The notes beneath the pieces are model-generated. The model had not been told where the DNA came from and ran no database searches. It saw nothing but the letters and a program-made list of their open reading frames with translations. 64,000 nucleotides of DNA, from assembly GCF_004798865.1 (NCBI RefSeq), contig NW_025335440.1, forward strand, positions 2,274,993-2,338,992, read 5' to 3'. A program made the position numbers and the translations under genes. Positions 1-14,176 of the stretch are shown piece by piece; position 1 is the stretch's first letter, and each line of letters begins with the position of its first letter. The stretch is from Varanus komodoensis. Its lineage: Eukaryota > Chordata > Lepidosauria > Squamata > Varanidae.

Positions 1-1095
1 CCATATCCCCTGCTTTTTGTACCATTTAGCCTGTTGAAGAGCTCTGGAGAGCTCAAAGGTTTGCACACTTTTGTAGATAGTTAACATGGCTATTCTACAC
101 ACACAAACATGCAGCGGGGGGAGGAGGAAGGGAGAGGTTGTCCTAATTAGCACAAAACCATTTTTAAATATAATAATCTAATATGATGAATAGCCAAAAG
201 CAATATATATTTATTGCTCCCAGAGAAACCTTCAGAAGTGTCTCTGTGATCATATAAACCTGGAAATGATATACTGGAGCTAATTACCCATGTTTATTCA
301 GAAAAGAAAGGAGAAGTAGAACCCAACAGACTTTTAGAATTCTTTTTGCAGAAACGTAAGTGGAGAAATACTTTCAGCTGTATTCTTGGGAATATCTATG
401 CTTCAGAGAGAACTACCAAGAGATTTCTCTGAGCAGCAGATGTTACACAGAGATGCTGACAGCATCCAAGCTTTCCCTATTCCAGAAGCAAGCAAGCAAA
501 CCAACACAACTTTTGCTATTATGGGTAAGTCTCCCAAACAAGCAGTAGATTTCTGAATATTCAGGAGTAGGAACAAGAAGGGAAAAACAGGACAGGATGA
601 AAAACAAAACACATGGCTAAACTCTAAAACCCTTTGTGCCATTACATCAAGTGGGCATGCAATGATTCAAATGTGCATTTATTTCCAGTTTACTGCTACA
701 ATTATGCAGCAGTAAATAGCTACTGCTGTGATAAAATTGTAATAAAACTGGGCATCTGAAATCCCAGATAGGCAGTGCAGGAAGCAGTGCAGGAAGCAGA
801 GACAGTGATGAATGTCAAGTCTAGATCTGGAAATCTGTATTTCTATTCTGTTCGCTTCTGCCCTGCCTGGCAGGGCAGAAGATCAACATTTTGCAGAAGC
901 TGAGGTACATGCCCCTAACAGCAAGGACAAGAGAGTTTCCATATCAAGTTAGGAGTCATCATGGATAATCACTGACTGGAAGCACCTGCGTCTCAGTCCG
1001 AACTCGTGATTTTGATGGTTGTCCACACATGCCTATAAACGAGCACTGACAGTGGTCTGTACACATAGCTAATGTTATTTAAGAGGCCTTCTCTG

Positions 1096-1200
1096 ATCTG
1101 GTGCCCTCCGGATGCATTGGGTTACAACTCCCTGATACCTCAGTGGCTGGGGAAGATGAGGGCTGCAGTCCAAGGCAGTTGGAGGGAAACCAATTTGCGA
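1096..1200. repeat. Small palindromic DNA element, degenerate copy
   Basis: Opens ctggtgccctccggatgc, contains an acaactccc core, and closes with an inverted gcagtccaagg/ttggaggga part. The same layout recurs at 14177, 17731, 48930 and 54400. It looks like an old non-autonomous DNA transposon (MITE). Superfamily unknown. Confidence 0.5.
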
Positions 1201-1564
1201 AGGACACTCTAGTATATTTCTAGAATGTCCAAAGACCTCTTCTCTTTGGTTCTTTGCGTTTCAGTTATCCTGGTTCATTGCTGAGCCTGATGTTAATCTC
1301 CTTTGCTCAGAAGTGATGTAGGAGAAGAACATTTCTGGAAATGTTCTCATGGCTGGGACTTGGAGTTCATGTGCTTCCGTTACCTGGGAGACTGCTGAGA
1401 AGTATGCGTGAGTCCCACCTCTCTGGTAGCCTCCACCACTTCCTGCACTTCAGTTAGAAGCCAGGGGATGCTGTTGGAAACAAGTCTTTTTAGAGCAGGT
1501 AGTACTGGCAGTTGGAAAGACTGCACAATGATGGAGAGAGCCATCATAGACAGAAAGTAAGGAA

Positions 1565-1641
1565 GAGAGACAGACAGAAGGATGGCCAGGCAGGCAGAAA
1601 GGTAGACAGACAGATAGAAAGACAGACTGAGAGACAAACAG
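1565..1641. repeat. GACA/GATA-rich simple repeat
   Basis: Impure tetranucleotide repeat of gaca and gata units with interruptions. The minus-strand serine/leucine-rich open frame across it is a by-product of the repeat. Confidence 0.85.
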
Positions 1642-2599
1642 AAACAGGAGATTACTGGTGACAACCTCTCAAGGATACAGTAAGTTCGAAAACACCATGA
1701 AAAGAATGCAAATTCTAAAGTGCTCTGAGAATGAGGAAGGAAAACAGAAGCTTCCTTCCTGTGTGAAGACAACTTTCCAGAAATTGTAGAGCATCTTGGA
1801 AGAGTTCTAGCTCGATTCTTATACTCTTTCTTTTCTCTCAGTCACCTTTCTGGGGCACAGTGGGAAGGAAGAGAAGGAAGAAAAGGCAAAGTGGTAACCA
1901 ACTGATGGGTTAATTTTGCACTAAATGTAAAACTCATCGAAGCTAACAGAAAACTGTGCACTAATGGTGGGAAAACGGTGAGGAGAAAGCCATTGATCAC
2001 AGTTTGAAATCCTATCTTATAATCCTGAAAGCGTATGCAGGGCAGTGTGTACAGAAGACCAGCTATTCAGCAAACAGCCTGTTCCTGTTTATGGCTGGGG
2101 CAGCGGAGGAGAGCTTGGCTCATTCAGCAGGTATAATGAGGCAAGATGAGATTACCAAGAAAGGATAATTGCAGCAAGGGGTGGGAAATTAATGCACAGG
2201 GAGGAAAGCGCTCCGGCACACAGGAGGGCCGATCAGGAGGATTATCCGAAACGTGGAACTTGAGAAGGGGAAGAAAAGTTTTATGGCTGTTCAAAGTGAA
2301 ATTGTTTTTCACACTTAATGCTATCAACCACTTCACTTCCCCCCTGTGAACAACGGTGGCTAATGCAGAGCAGCGAGGCGGCAGGGGAGGAATACATCTC
2401 CCTTCTAGCAAGCGTGAATGGTCCATTCAGGGTACATGATGCCTGCAAAAGTCGCCTTAAGCTCAGGAGTGAAACTGCCCCTGAGGGGTGGGCTGGACAT
2501 GAAAAAATGATTGTTTGCAGACACAAGAGGCAGTGCAGTGTAGCAGTTATTGCTGGGCCTCTACTGGGGGAATCTGAATGACCGGAAGACCTTGTGTTT

Positions 2600-2830
2600 G
2601 TTCACTTATCTATTTATTAGATGTATATCCCACCCTTTTCTTCTTTAAAGAACTCAGAGCAGCTCACATAAGTCTCCTTCTCCTGCTTTCAATCTTATCT
2701 GCACAACAACCCTGCAAAGTAGGTTGGGCTGAGAGTCTATGACTGCCCCAAGGCTATCCAGTGGGCTCCATGGCTGAGCAGGACCTGGAACCCAGATCGC
2801 CAGAGTCCCAGCCTGGCTCTCCTTCTTCAT
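2600..2830 (-). repeat. tRNA-derived SINE, antisense
   Basis: Read on the minus strand, this follows the order of a common reptile SINE: an altered tRNA-like head (gaacccagatcgcc, complement of a weak B box), then a body whose complement reads ccagtgggctccatggctgag, then a tail with acaacaaccctgcaaagtagg and a cccaccctttt end next to tattta-rich sequence. It is the opposite orientation of the pieces near 47.55-48.05 kb. Family name not assigned; CORE/MIR-like is possible. Confidence 0.6.
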
Positions 2831-5800
2831 TGTTAGTCTCTCTGAGTTTTATCTACTTCACAGAGTTGTTGCTCTGTGGGTGGGGAACTCTGTATGCCAC
2901 TCTAAGCTCCTTGGAGGAGAGGCATTTTTAAACAGAAGCAACAGTGGCCTTGAACACAGACAGTTGCTTTCACAACAGCCTTTAGCAACAGCTTTGAAAG
3001 TGGATGGGGTAATTCCAGACAAATATATTATGATCAAGGTGTCAAGTGTTCTGTGAGTCTGTGTAAGTTATTAAGACATTGCTTTTTGATGCAAGGAGAT
3101 TTATAGGGTGCCTCACTAATTTAAATTAAAATCTAGACAACAGCCAAAGCAGACAATCCAAAATAAACATTCAGCTGGAGAAAAGCAAGCAGTGAAAGAA
3201 AACAATCAAACAAAAAGCTGGTGAATGTGGCAACAGCAACACTGGCAGGGAAAACAGCAAATGAAACAAGTAAGAAAAGTCATGCATCAAAATCTGGGAG
3301 TCCTATAGGACTTTGCAAAGGAACAGCTTTTATTGGATATCTCAAAATCTACAAAATCTGCATGCAGAGACTATATGAAAAAAAACTGAATTTGGTTCAT
3401 AGTCAACAGTTATGCATTCTGAGGAATGACATGCACCACTAAATGCTTAGCATGCAGTTGATTGCCATTATATTCTGGTGCATAGCCATGTGGGGTAGTT
3501 CCAATCTGGATCGGGAGTCCAGAGGCTTACTCTAGAGTTTGAAAAGTTAGTATCAGATCCATCCTATGAATGTAACATTCTGTATAGTTCAGCTCTGCTA
3601 ATATGAGATACTTTAGTCCCCGTGGCTATAAGTGATAAATTGATTCAGTCTGTTCCTCCTGCATTTCACCGATGGGCAGCATCAGATTTTTCACAAATCC
3701 ATTCACGCACATTTTTCAAATTCACACTTCTCAAAATGTACAGATTCTCACAAATATGCACCCTCCCCTGGAATGCAGCTGTTCACCCTTTAGTTTATAG
3801 GGGGAAATGCAAATTTTCAGTGTTTAACCACTTTTCATATTTCTTTTCTACAGCTATATTTGCATAGTGCAGAAAGTTAAGGGGTGAAAACAGTCAGCAT
3901 ACCTGCAGAATTTGTGTTATGTGTGACCTGTAGCAAAATCTGTAGGTCAGAGAACCCCAAATTCACTTGAAATATGTGTCTGCTGTCGCAGACGTCGCAA
4001 CATGCAAACAACGCTCGGTGAAAACCAGGGATGTGAGGGAAACCCACAATGGATTCGCATGAGTTTGACTTTCCAAGAAATTCCATGGCAGACAGACTTT
4101 CCTTGAGTTGGGCAGATTCCACAGATGTGCAGGGCATTCTTCCATGTATTGCAACTTTATGTAATTTAGTCATAGAAAAATATGAACAAAACTGAGAAAC
4201 CTAAAGATGCATTTCCCCCACTGTCAAAGGCATACAAGGGGACCCACGGAAGAAATGCCCTATAGCTGCACACCAAACCATGATGTTGCTGCCATTTTGA
4301 GTTCTGTTTTAGAGGAAGATAGTTCCTGTCTTGAAAATCTTTTGTCCCAAATGCTCAGCTACCCAGAAATACAGCTGATCTCAGAGACTTGCATATGTTA
4401 AGAGGATCTGTGCATTTTGGATTAGAGCAAGATCTGATTCAGTCAATGGGAGGCAGGTAGAACAAGAGCTGGGTGACAAATTGTGCCATGTGAATGGAAT
4501 GGCCTTTATAGCATCCCTGCTGAACCCCTTTAGCAGAGCCTGAGCGGGGGGCTTGCAATGACTGGAGCAGGGGCAAGAACACTAGTGCCTTAAGACCTTT
4601 CTTGGATCAGTCACCTGATCCTGGCCCACTCTTATTTCAGCTCTGCAAACCTATTTCCTTCCTACTTCCATTCTCTCGGTTTTTCCATTGTGACAAAACT
4701 CTGGCAGAGACCCCCAAATTTCCAGAAACCCTTCCAAGCTCATGCCCTCCCCTCCCCTAACTGCTTGCTGCAGGGTAGGAGGGGGATCTGAGGTCCAGGC
4801 CTGCTCTTCACACTTTGGACCAAAGCCTCTCTTGGGGTGTTTGGCAAGTCTCCCCACCCACTCCCATCTTCTGATTTCCGAGAGTGAAGGCTGCAGATTT
4901 TTTGGCAAGGACTGATGGTGAAGTTTGGTGTTCGGATCTGCCCCTCTGGGGTTGGGGAAGACCTCAAAGAGGGAGGCCACATCTACCCTGTAGCTCCTGA
5001 TACGCCCTACCAGGTTCCACAGGGTACTAGCTTAGATCTTTCCTATACCTGAGTTTTGGCAGCAGAATAAAGTAGAATTAAATCCATCTATGCAAATATA
5101 AGTAATTAGTAACAACAATTATGCCATGCAATCAATCACTGTGGCAACAAGAGATGTGCATAATTACGTCCCCCCACACCGCCCCCTGGGTCTTACAGGT
5201 TTTCCGTTTCAAAGCTGAAAACATTATGCTGAGAGTAGGGAATTGCTGTGAGGCCACCCTGCCCTCATCCGGAACGAGGTGAAATGCGGAGGGCACGGAG
5301 TCGTAGGCGCTCTGCAAATCCATCCATATGCTAGAATAATCCCTGAGCTACAGAAGAAAGAGAGTCTCTCTCCCAAATGGGCACCCTAAAATCTTGGGAA
5401 ATATTTTTCATCTACTAGAATAGAAAAACAAAAATATGAGAACATCAGGTAGAAAGCTTTCAATAGGATATGAGGTTATAAACATAGCATAAAGAGATCA
5501 TATTGTAACATAATACCCATTCTGTTTGTACACTTTTGGATATTAAAGTGATTGTCTACAGAAGATTCTTATTACCTAAGGCAAAAATATCTGATTTCAC
5601 TCTGGAAATAGCTTGCACTCCTTATCTCTTCTCCAATTAATGTTGTTCAAGTGCGATTCCACTGAGCACCGTTTGGGGCCATACGACAACAAAAATACAC
5701 CCAAGATCACCACCCACTTGCAAAAGTCGACATATCCAAAGTAGATACATTTAGTCTAGCACACAGCATAATTCATCGGATACACGGTGCAAAGCAAGGC

Positions 5801-5973
5801 CACATCTTGTACATTTGATGCAAAGCACATGAGATACGCTGACACAATCCCATAACCTATTCTATTCACACAACAGACAGGCACTTTGTGCAGGGAACTG
5901 CAAGCCCAAGGAAGCAACCTGTGACAGGCATTTCCACAACCATCTGCCAAACCATGATTAGCATAGAAGTCTC

Positions 5974-6002
5974 CTAAATAAATAAATAAATAAATAAATA
6001 AT
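5974..6002. repeat. (TAAA)n microsatellite
   Basis: About seven uninterrupted taaa units. Such runs often mark the tail of an L2-type or SINE copy, but I cannot place a body beside it. Confidence 0.9.
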
Positions 6003-6368
6003 GCTGCCATGTTGAGATCTATTTCAGAGTTAGATGGTTTCACTTCCTTTTTTTGAATGTCCTATGTCCCAAATTCTTGGCCATCCAAGCTCATCATGGG
6101 GCTCCATATTGATTCGTACATTTTTCTATTTTATCCTCATAGGACAGGGATACACGTCTTTTTCACCCCTGAGGGCTACACCAGGTTTTATGGATGCACA
6201 CACTCTTCCCCTTGTGTGCACATAAACCCTCACACTCTTGCACCCACTTCCCCAACCCATTTTCCCAACTTCTTCCAGCCTCCACCACCCCATTGTTTTC
6301 TTACTTTTTAAGAAGCCAGTTTGGCCGTCATTCTCACAGGACTCTCAAGTCCCGTGCCCAGCGACTTC

Positions 6369-6521
6369 TCCTGGAAATTCTATGGTCTCTTCCACAGAAG
6401 ACCTAAGCCTGGATCATTCTCCCAGAAATTGTATGTGTGCTACCACAGAAGTCCCATGTCAAGAGCACCCTCCTGGAAGCTCTACAGTTTCTGCTGCAGA
6501 GGGTGCATTCCTAAGCGATTT
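6369..6521 (+). repeat. Three-copy 51-bp tandem repeat
   Basis: Units start at 6369 (tcctggaaattc), 6420 (tcccagaaattg) and 6471 (tcctggaagctc), exactly 51 bases apart, each with a (c/g)cagag block about 30 bases in. Because 51 is a multiple of three, every frame repeats a 17-residue pattern: in one frame SWKFYGLFHRR, SQKLYVCYHRS and SWKLYSFCCRG line up. There is no start context, homology or splice border, so I call it a minisatellite rather than a repeat protein. Confidence 0.8.
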
Positions 6522-7346
6522 GGAATCACAAGGAGATGGAGGTGAGCTCCAGATTGCCGGCAGTGGTCTCAGATCTTGTGGGGGGGGGTATTTTTGGGGG
6601 CCGCAACTTGTGCATCCCTGTCCAAGAGGCTGGGAAATACACACATAAATCAACAGTGCGGTTTAAAAATAACATTGGCAAAACTAGGAATCCCATGCAG
6701 GTAAAATGCAGAAGACAGGCGTTCACCAAAGGCATTTCCCCATTTCAAATCTAGCAGATTTGTGGAATGGAGAAACAGTGCATCATTCGTAGTGTGGGAA
6801 TAAACACCTCTCTCAAAGGAACTTGATAAAGAATTCAAGTAAGCCTATTTTACAATAAAGCAGCATGGGAAGCGAAACCAGGGGCCTGGGATTTCTCATT
6901 TAGATAATGGACTAAGCTGTCAGGTACACAAGTCCCCTAGTCACAGTCCCAAATACTATGAGCAGAAGTAATATATTTCTATATGAATTGCAGTAACACA
7001 AGTCTCATGTAAATCGGTTTCCTCCTGTCCTTGTCCTAGTCCTTCCCCTACCTTTTTTGGTGATGCCACAACTTAAGTGTAATTTCAAAGGAAGGGAAGG
7101 GGGCTTTGAGGACCAGGAATCAGTGGGGTGGAAATGGTTGGAGGAAAAGAAAGGGGCTCAGGGTCAGGGCTCAGGCTGGGGTGGGAGGGTTTCTTGAATC
7201 TAGATTGTTTGAGAAATAAGACAAGCTATTGCCTTTTCAGGGAGAAAGCAGCTTGTTGCATCGTCAGCATAGTCAATGCTCAAGTCTCTTGCATGAAATC
7301 CCAGTTTGGGAAGCGTGAATTTTGGGTTAGGAGAACCCATTAGAAC

Positions 7347-7614
7347 ATGGGTCCTCAAACTACGGCCCGTGGGTTGGATCCGGCCCGCCATGCCCATTTA
7401 TCCGGCACATGCCACCGCGTGAGTGGGGAGGCAGTGACTTGTTCACTTGGAGATGGTTTTGGACTTGGAAGATCTCCGAGCGAGCGAGCTGCCCCTGCGC
7501 GCGCCCGACGCCGCCTCACCGGCCCACACGCCCAAGCACTCCCATCTCACCGGCCTGTCCTGATTGCTGCTGCCTTTCAACTGGCCCCCTATTGAAAAAG
7601 TTTGAGGACCCCTG
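7347..7614. mobile_element. Non-autonomous hAT-type MITE with target duplication
   Basis: A 268-bp element with 15-bp terminal inverted repeats: catgggtcctcaaac at the left and gtttgaggacccctg at the right, 14 of 15 matching after inversion. The flanks are 8-bp direct repeats, cattagaa (7339-7346) and cattagag (7615-7622), the size made by hAT transposases. The caggggtcctcaaac end is of the Charlie-like hAT type. The inside is GC- and CpG-rich and has no transposase, so it must have been moved in trans. Preserved ends and duplication suggest moderate age. Confidence 0.9.
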
Positions 7615-8753
7615 CATTAGAGGCCTTCTCAACCCCAATAGATGTTTGTGCATCTGAAATTTGGAAGCCACCAATGAAGACAGTTGCTGACCCCTAGAGG
7701 TACAGTTGGGAATGGGTATGGATTCCTACCTTTTCTTCCCTTCTTACTGCTTCTCTCACCACCATCACTACTACCCAGAATGCCCAAAGAGGAGGGTGGA
7801 AGGTTTCCATTCCAGAGTTTGAAGGGGTCAACATGACTGATGGAACAATAAATCTGCACAATGGGCACACCAGCAGGCGTGGAAATGATGAAATGCAGGA
7901 TGGAAAGATGCACTAATGGACGGGATGGATATGGACACTCCCAGTAGGCCCAGGCAGATGTTGGCAGAGACATTCCTCATGCAAAGGCAGTGGCACGCCA
8001 ATGGAAGTGCATCTCCGGTCCTTCAAGGTAAACATCGTGTGCCCAACATTCACTTTCCTGGAGCAGCAAGGGATGGGACAGCTGTGACTGGGGACGCTCG
8101 CATTGCCAGACAGGATCTGCAAGTGGAACATGGGAAGCCTGTGTGCGACTGCATTGGCTTTGGCACCACACCCCTTGGGTCATGCAAGTCACAGCCGGGG
8201 CAGAAGGCGCACAAGCTTTGGGGAGATCTGGCTCTAGGCAATATGCCAGGCAACTTGCTCATCACTTCAGGCTCCCACTCTAACCACAAGGTGGAGTAAC
8301 CTCTGCAATGGGTTCTCTCATCCTTGTACTGATACCAACAATGCCATGTGAACATATTCTGAATTTTGTTATAAGGGCTGAGAGAATCAATGCAAAATAG
8401 GATGTTCCTGTCCCCTAATAGCCTTTGGAAGATCCCACTCCCACCAACAGAACACCTTCACAAGCCCATTTTTAACCTCTTTTTTTTTGGAGGGGGGGCA
8501 AGATAATATCGCATCAACTTCTCTTATACACATACAAAGGTTATCACTTCTGCCTTCAGAAATGCCACACATTTTTCTATATAGCACAGGGTTCTTCTAT
8601 AGCACTGACCATCACATGTTCCCAAGTACTGGGGCACCCCCAGATGCCTCCTCAGACACTTTCTCCCCCTTCTGAATCCTCCCAGTGGTGTGATTGCTTC
8701 AAAGTACAGCAAGATTTGCAGCTGCCATTTTGGTTGCACAAGATTTACATTTA

Positions 8754-8793
8754 AATAAGTAAATAAATAAATAAATGAAGAAGAAGAAGAAGG
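8754..8793. repeat. (TAAA)n followed by (GAA)n microsatellite
   Basis: taaa units run into gaagaagaagaagaagg. The open frame beginning with lysines here is a repeat by-product. Confidence 0.85.
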
Positions 8794-11593
8794 ATGCCTC
8801 TGAGCCCCACACAGAACTAGAAGTATTCCTGGAAAGCAAAGATGGGGAACAGCTGGAAACATGCACTCCAGTTTGCAGGGCCCCCGACCCAAAAGAGCAA
8901 AAAGGAACCTCTCTGAGGTTAAGAGCAAAGCCATGTTATGTTATGGGGAAACATCAATTCACAGAACAGGAAGCTGCAAAACCTATAATCAAATCACAAA
9001 GGCCTCATTTCAAATTCATAACAGCCCATACACTTACGCGCTCCCACATTAATAAGCGACACATACGCCGGGGATCTACAAGCAGGCCACCACCCAAACA
9101 ACAGAAAAGACGTTAAAGGGATTGTTAGTCTTACTGGTTGGAACACTCACATGCCTGTCTCAGATTAATGCCACAATGCCTGCTCCTGGCAAGTACACGG
9201 CCAGGTGTCAGCTGTGGTCTGTCACACGGCCGAGAGCAGACCGCCCGGGTCATGCCTTCCCTGTCCTGCCAGGATGCGGACATTGCTGGCCGTCACTAAG
9301 AGTGAGTGGTACTACGAGAAGACTTGGTGTTCAAGCATGGTCAGTGTGGGGAGCCCTGCTTACGAGACCACCAGTGGGGATCACGCCCCGCCCCCCGAAA
9401 TGCCCAGACTTTCCACGCATCTCCTCACTCTGCCATTGTGCCTTTCAGCCGAAGTGTCCCTTGCAGTTTTGGAGTTAGGAAGTGGGAATGAAGGGAGCTA
9501 AAACAAAGAAATAAAAATAACAAGGACACCCATGACCCTTTCAGCCACCCGTGGGAGCGGCAGTTCAGCTGAGAAGCATGTGCCACTGGGAAGGAGGCAG
9601 ACCAGTGCTTGAGTTCACATCCAGCGTGAAACCTGGCCCCCTCCCCCCCAGGGCCAAGGAGCCAAGCTATCGCCCAGGCCTGGCCTCTGCCATTTGGGTC
9701 ACCCAGAAGCCTGGATTGCTCTCCTGTAAAGCGCAGCTTTTGAGACCCTCAGGACTAGTCTGAAGCAAGGACAGAGGTGGGCACCTGGAATTGCTCCCCC
9801 TCTTCACTCTTGCCACCTGCTTGGCATAGAACACCCCCAACACAAGCTTCAAGATGGTGGGTGGCCCCCTGGCTTGAAGCCAGTCACATGCTTTAAGCCG
9901 CCCTTCTGACCTCCCTGAAAGGGGTGGCCTCCTTGCCACACCCCCACAGGAGATGAGAGCTCGTGGCAAGTCAGGGAAGGACTCCCCATTCCCCTACCCC
10001 CTAAACGTCTCATCTGTGGCCACCCTGAGGCAAGTCACAACCCCGCCTATGACCCCTTGGAAATCTGCGGAACAAACATCATCAGGGTGAAGCATAAACT
10101 TTCCAAAGGCATTCAGAGAGTAGAAATTCTGCTGAAACAGAAAAGTCTGAAATGGGATCTTTTCCCATGCCTCAATGCTGATAAATGCCTTTTGGGGCAC
10201 TTGATACATTTAATACTCTTTCCCCATTTCTTCAGATCTCCCCCATTCATCCCGTCCAGGTCTACGTCTTGCTCCTGCTGAAACACAACCATTGATCAAC
10301 AGGAAACTCACACACACAATCTGGGTTGGTGCTGATCTGAACACCAACTTTGCAAGTTTCAACTTGTACAATACAAAATCAACAGCAGGGTCTGATGGGA
10401 TGGATTTTTTGTGCACGCACAGATACATTTTGCTCTGATTCCTGATCCCTACTCATTGAGGAAGTGAACTTGTTACTTACTCACCCAGACCCACCATGTT
10501 ACCAGCCTGATCATGATCCAATAGAGCTAAAATATTAGAAGACTCCTCTTAGCTCTAGAGGAGTTTGGATTTAATTCACAAAGCCCACTCTCCCCTGGCT
10601 CTAAACAATACACATTCATCCGTGAAATGTGGGGCAGTGAAGGAAAGTGGCTACTCATGACATTTGTCACATCAGGAGAAGCTTCCTATAATCCAGCCTC
10701 TAGTGGCCAAGGGTTCTACAGCATTCGCCACAGCAAAGAGCAGTGAAAAGAAAGGAGCATGAAGGTGGAGGTTGGTTATAGCAAGTTACCTTAGCATATC
10801 TGATATTTGTACTTAGTAGCTAATTGCCTAAGGGTTGGAAAATGGGGGTGCAATTAGTAACCAGGGGGAGATATAATTTGTGCTGGGGGCGAATATGTTT
10901 GGTTTTCATTTTAACATGGGATGACCAAATATGCACTTGCTAAGCTAATCCCTAAACCAGAATGCAATTATTCCCCCATTTTCATGCAGCTTCTGCTTCC
11001 GCAATGCCGGGCTCCAATCAAAAGACACATGGATAGTTCTCCAGACAAAAGGCACCTAGGGAAATGGTGTACAGAGATGTAAGCACATTTTATGCAGACT
11101 TGCTTTGTGTTTCAATATTTGATACGCAAACCAGAGGAAATGAACTCACACTTGAAAAAGATGCAAACTATAGGAAGCAAGAGTATTTCTTAGAATCTTG
11201 AACCTCCTCTTCCCAAATATGCATCTTTGTACACATTTCTTGATTGGAGAACTCAATTGAAAACTTTGGAAAGGCGTGAATTTGGAAGGAGAACAGAACA
11301 TGGGTTCACAAAGTTGTTCACAAGTGTAAAATTGCATTAAAGGGCAAACTGAATTAATTTCACTCCCACCTTTACTCCTGAATGCAATGTTTACTCAACT
11401 ATCTTGTTGAATATGCCATGTGTAGGCCCATTTCTTTCTCCTGTCCCTTCCAAAATGTTTTCAGAGGAATTGTATGTTTAGCAAAACAAAACACAGTCAC
11501 TCTGTCCCCAATCTTCTAGGTAATAATTCATTGTCAAAAAGCACAGGGTGGACAGCTTTTTCTCAATGACTCAAGACCCTTCTTAATGGCTCA

Positions 11594-11935
<342 letters not shown>

Positions 11936-12957
11936 TCATGTGACTGGGGAAATCTGGGTTACTTTTAGCATTTCTCGAATGGTGGTGGAGAAGACACTGG
12001 TAAAACTCAGCCCCGGATTCTTCCAGTTACTGCTGTCTTTCTCCAGCCAGGGTGCATGCGGAAAGCTCAGCCCCACTTTCCCCTTTGCAGTTTCCTTACC
12101 GGAAAATTAATTTAGCCCTCATGTTTGCAGTTTGGCCTGAAGGCTGTTTCCTGGAGATTTTGTTTAAAAAAGAGCTAGAGTGAATGTGGCCTACAGGCCA
12201 CCAGTTCATTTTTGATTTAAATAGTAGGTTTCCAGATCTTTCAAGCTACTCTATCCCTGGCCTAAAGCAACTAACAGGGGTTTATAGCCTGGCCAGAAGA
12301 AAACTTATGGGAGATTCACCTGAAGGGATGCACCTGGCTTTTAAAACACTTTTGCCCATAGTTGCGGCTTCTTTGGAGGGTAAAGGTTTGCAGGATGTGG
12401 ATCTGGCTGGGAAATACTCCAGAGGTGGGTGATTGAGTGATAATCAAGATAGCCACAATTCTCCAAGCATTGCCTTCGCTTCCATTTCATGCCTAAACTG
12501 ATTTGTGCAAATCAAGCAGCCATCAAATGGGAAATTTGCGCAACTCTCCCAAAAGGGGCACCAAGTTCGGCATGCCTTTGCTCCATAAAGATTCAGTCTA
12601 CTGAGGACATTTGAACCAATTAGCACACTTTTGCACATCAAACTGGGAACCTGGAGAGATATGAACGCACGCTGACGATTTTCAGGTATTTTCAGTGGAT
12701 GTGTGCTTGCTCCCACAACCAGGGCATTGAACAGGGCAGCACAAACAACCCTCTCATACATCCCAAACCAGGGTCTCTCTAGTCACTGAAGGAGCCTGAG
12801 GCTCTGTCTTCCAAGCCAGAGGGTAGAAGGACTTCCCGGGGATTCTGTGGGCAGGGCACAGGAACCGAGATGGGAAGAACAGGGACTCATTTGTGAAGGG
12901 CAGGGACTAGTTCTGCCTCCTCCTTGCAGCTGCTGTTCCCGGAAACACCTTCCTGAG

Positions 12958-12982
12958 CCTCCTCCTCCTCCTCCTCCTTCCC
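12958..12982. repeat. (CCT)n simple repeat
   Basis: Short run of cct units in a pyrimidine-rich stretch; no other structure seen. Confidence 0.7.
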
Positions 12983-14176
12983 TCCACCCCCCATGTTGCC
13001 TTTGCTTACACTCCGAGAGGTGCAGGGATCTAGTGGAGCAGCATTCCCTCCAAGGACTCCTGCAATGGAAAGGAATAGATCTCCAAGAGCTTAACCTGCC
13101 ACTTGGCTAGCCAGGATGACAGGGAAGCCCAGGGAAGGCAAAGCAAACCGCCAGACATTCTCTCCTCGTGCCTCTTTCTGTTGCTGCTGCCGCCACTGAT
13201 GTAGGGAAGAGGAAAGGAGAATATGGCTGGGGTGGCCAGGACCTCAACTGGTAGATCCACAAGGGAGCAGGCAACACCTTCCTGAGGCTTTGCAGTGACA
13301 TGGAGAAGCTTGTCAATTTTTCCTGCAACATCCCAAGCCAATGAGTGGAAAGGTCTTTTCTATCTTCTCTGCATTTAATATTGAATCAAAGTATCAGTTT
13401 GCCTGCAGAATCAGGAGAAGAAATTGGGAAATGTTGTATAGGGTTGCTGCAGAATCTCCTTAGAATTCAAAATAGGTGTGATATGGAGTTCTTGTATGTA
13501 TTTTTAAAGCCAAGACACAAAATCATCATCATTATTTTCTGCAAAGAGCAGCAGCTTGGAGGAGGTAAATAGCATTCTGAATCCAGGAATGTTGCCTGAA
13601 CAATTTCCTTATTATCTGTTTATCCACCATTTCATTTCTAAAGGGCTCTTTTTCTCCCTGTTGCTTTTAGCTGCGGGATTTCTCCCTTTCATGCCTTCTT
13701 TGGTGCTTTGCTGCTATTAATCTATGTCACCTTTTCCTCATCTTTCACTTTCTTTGGCCTTCTCGCTATCCCCACTTCTTTTTTTAAAAAACTCTGTTTC
13801 CTCTGTGATCAACCACTTTGGTTTTGTCATTTTCTCTTAAAAATGCACCTTTCCCCTCCACTCCTCTTTTCAATTTCTGACGCTAAATTGCAAATTGGAA
13901 ACTTCTTTTGTGACACTTTCCTTATAGCGGAAATTACCTAATTCAAATGTGCATTAATCAAATGTTCATGCAGACTGAAAGGCGATGAGCCTCTCTTGAT
14001 ATGAAGGTATCTCTCAAACAGCTATGAAACTGGTTGGCTTCTCTTTACCAGATAACTTGTTCCATGTAGCATGACACAGAGCAGTGATAAAAATGGGACA
14101 ATTTGCATCTTTCTGTGACATCAGATGTGAAGGACAGCAGATTTGCACCACATTTTCTTATCAGGGCTTGTGGGCA

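Noticed and set aside
5132-5323. Minus-strand words MDLQSAYDSVPSAF, like a reverse-transcriptase YxDD-region motif
   Set aside because: Only a dozen residues look suggestive and nothing around them continues the similarity; probably chance.
7480-7560. CpG-rich patch as a promoter or CpG island
   Set aside because: It is short and lies wholly inside the hAT MITE at 7347-7614.
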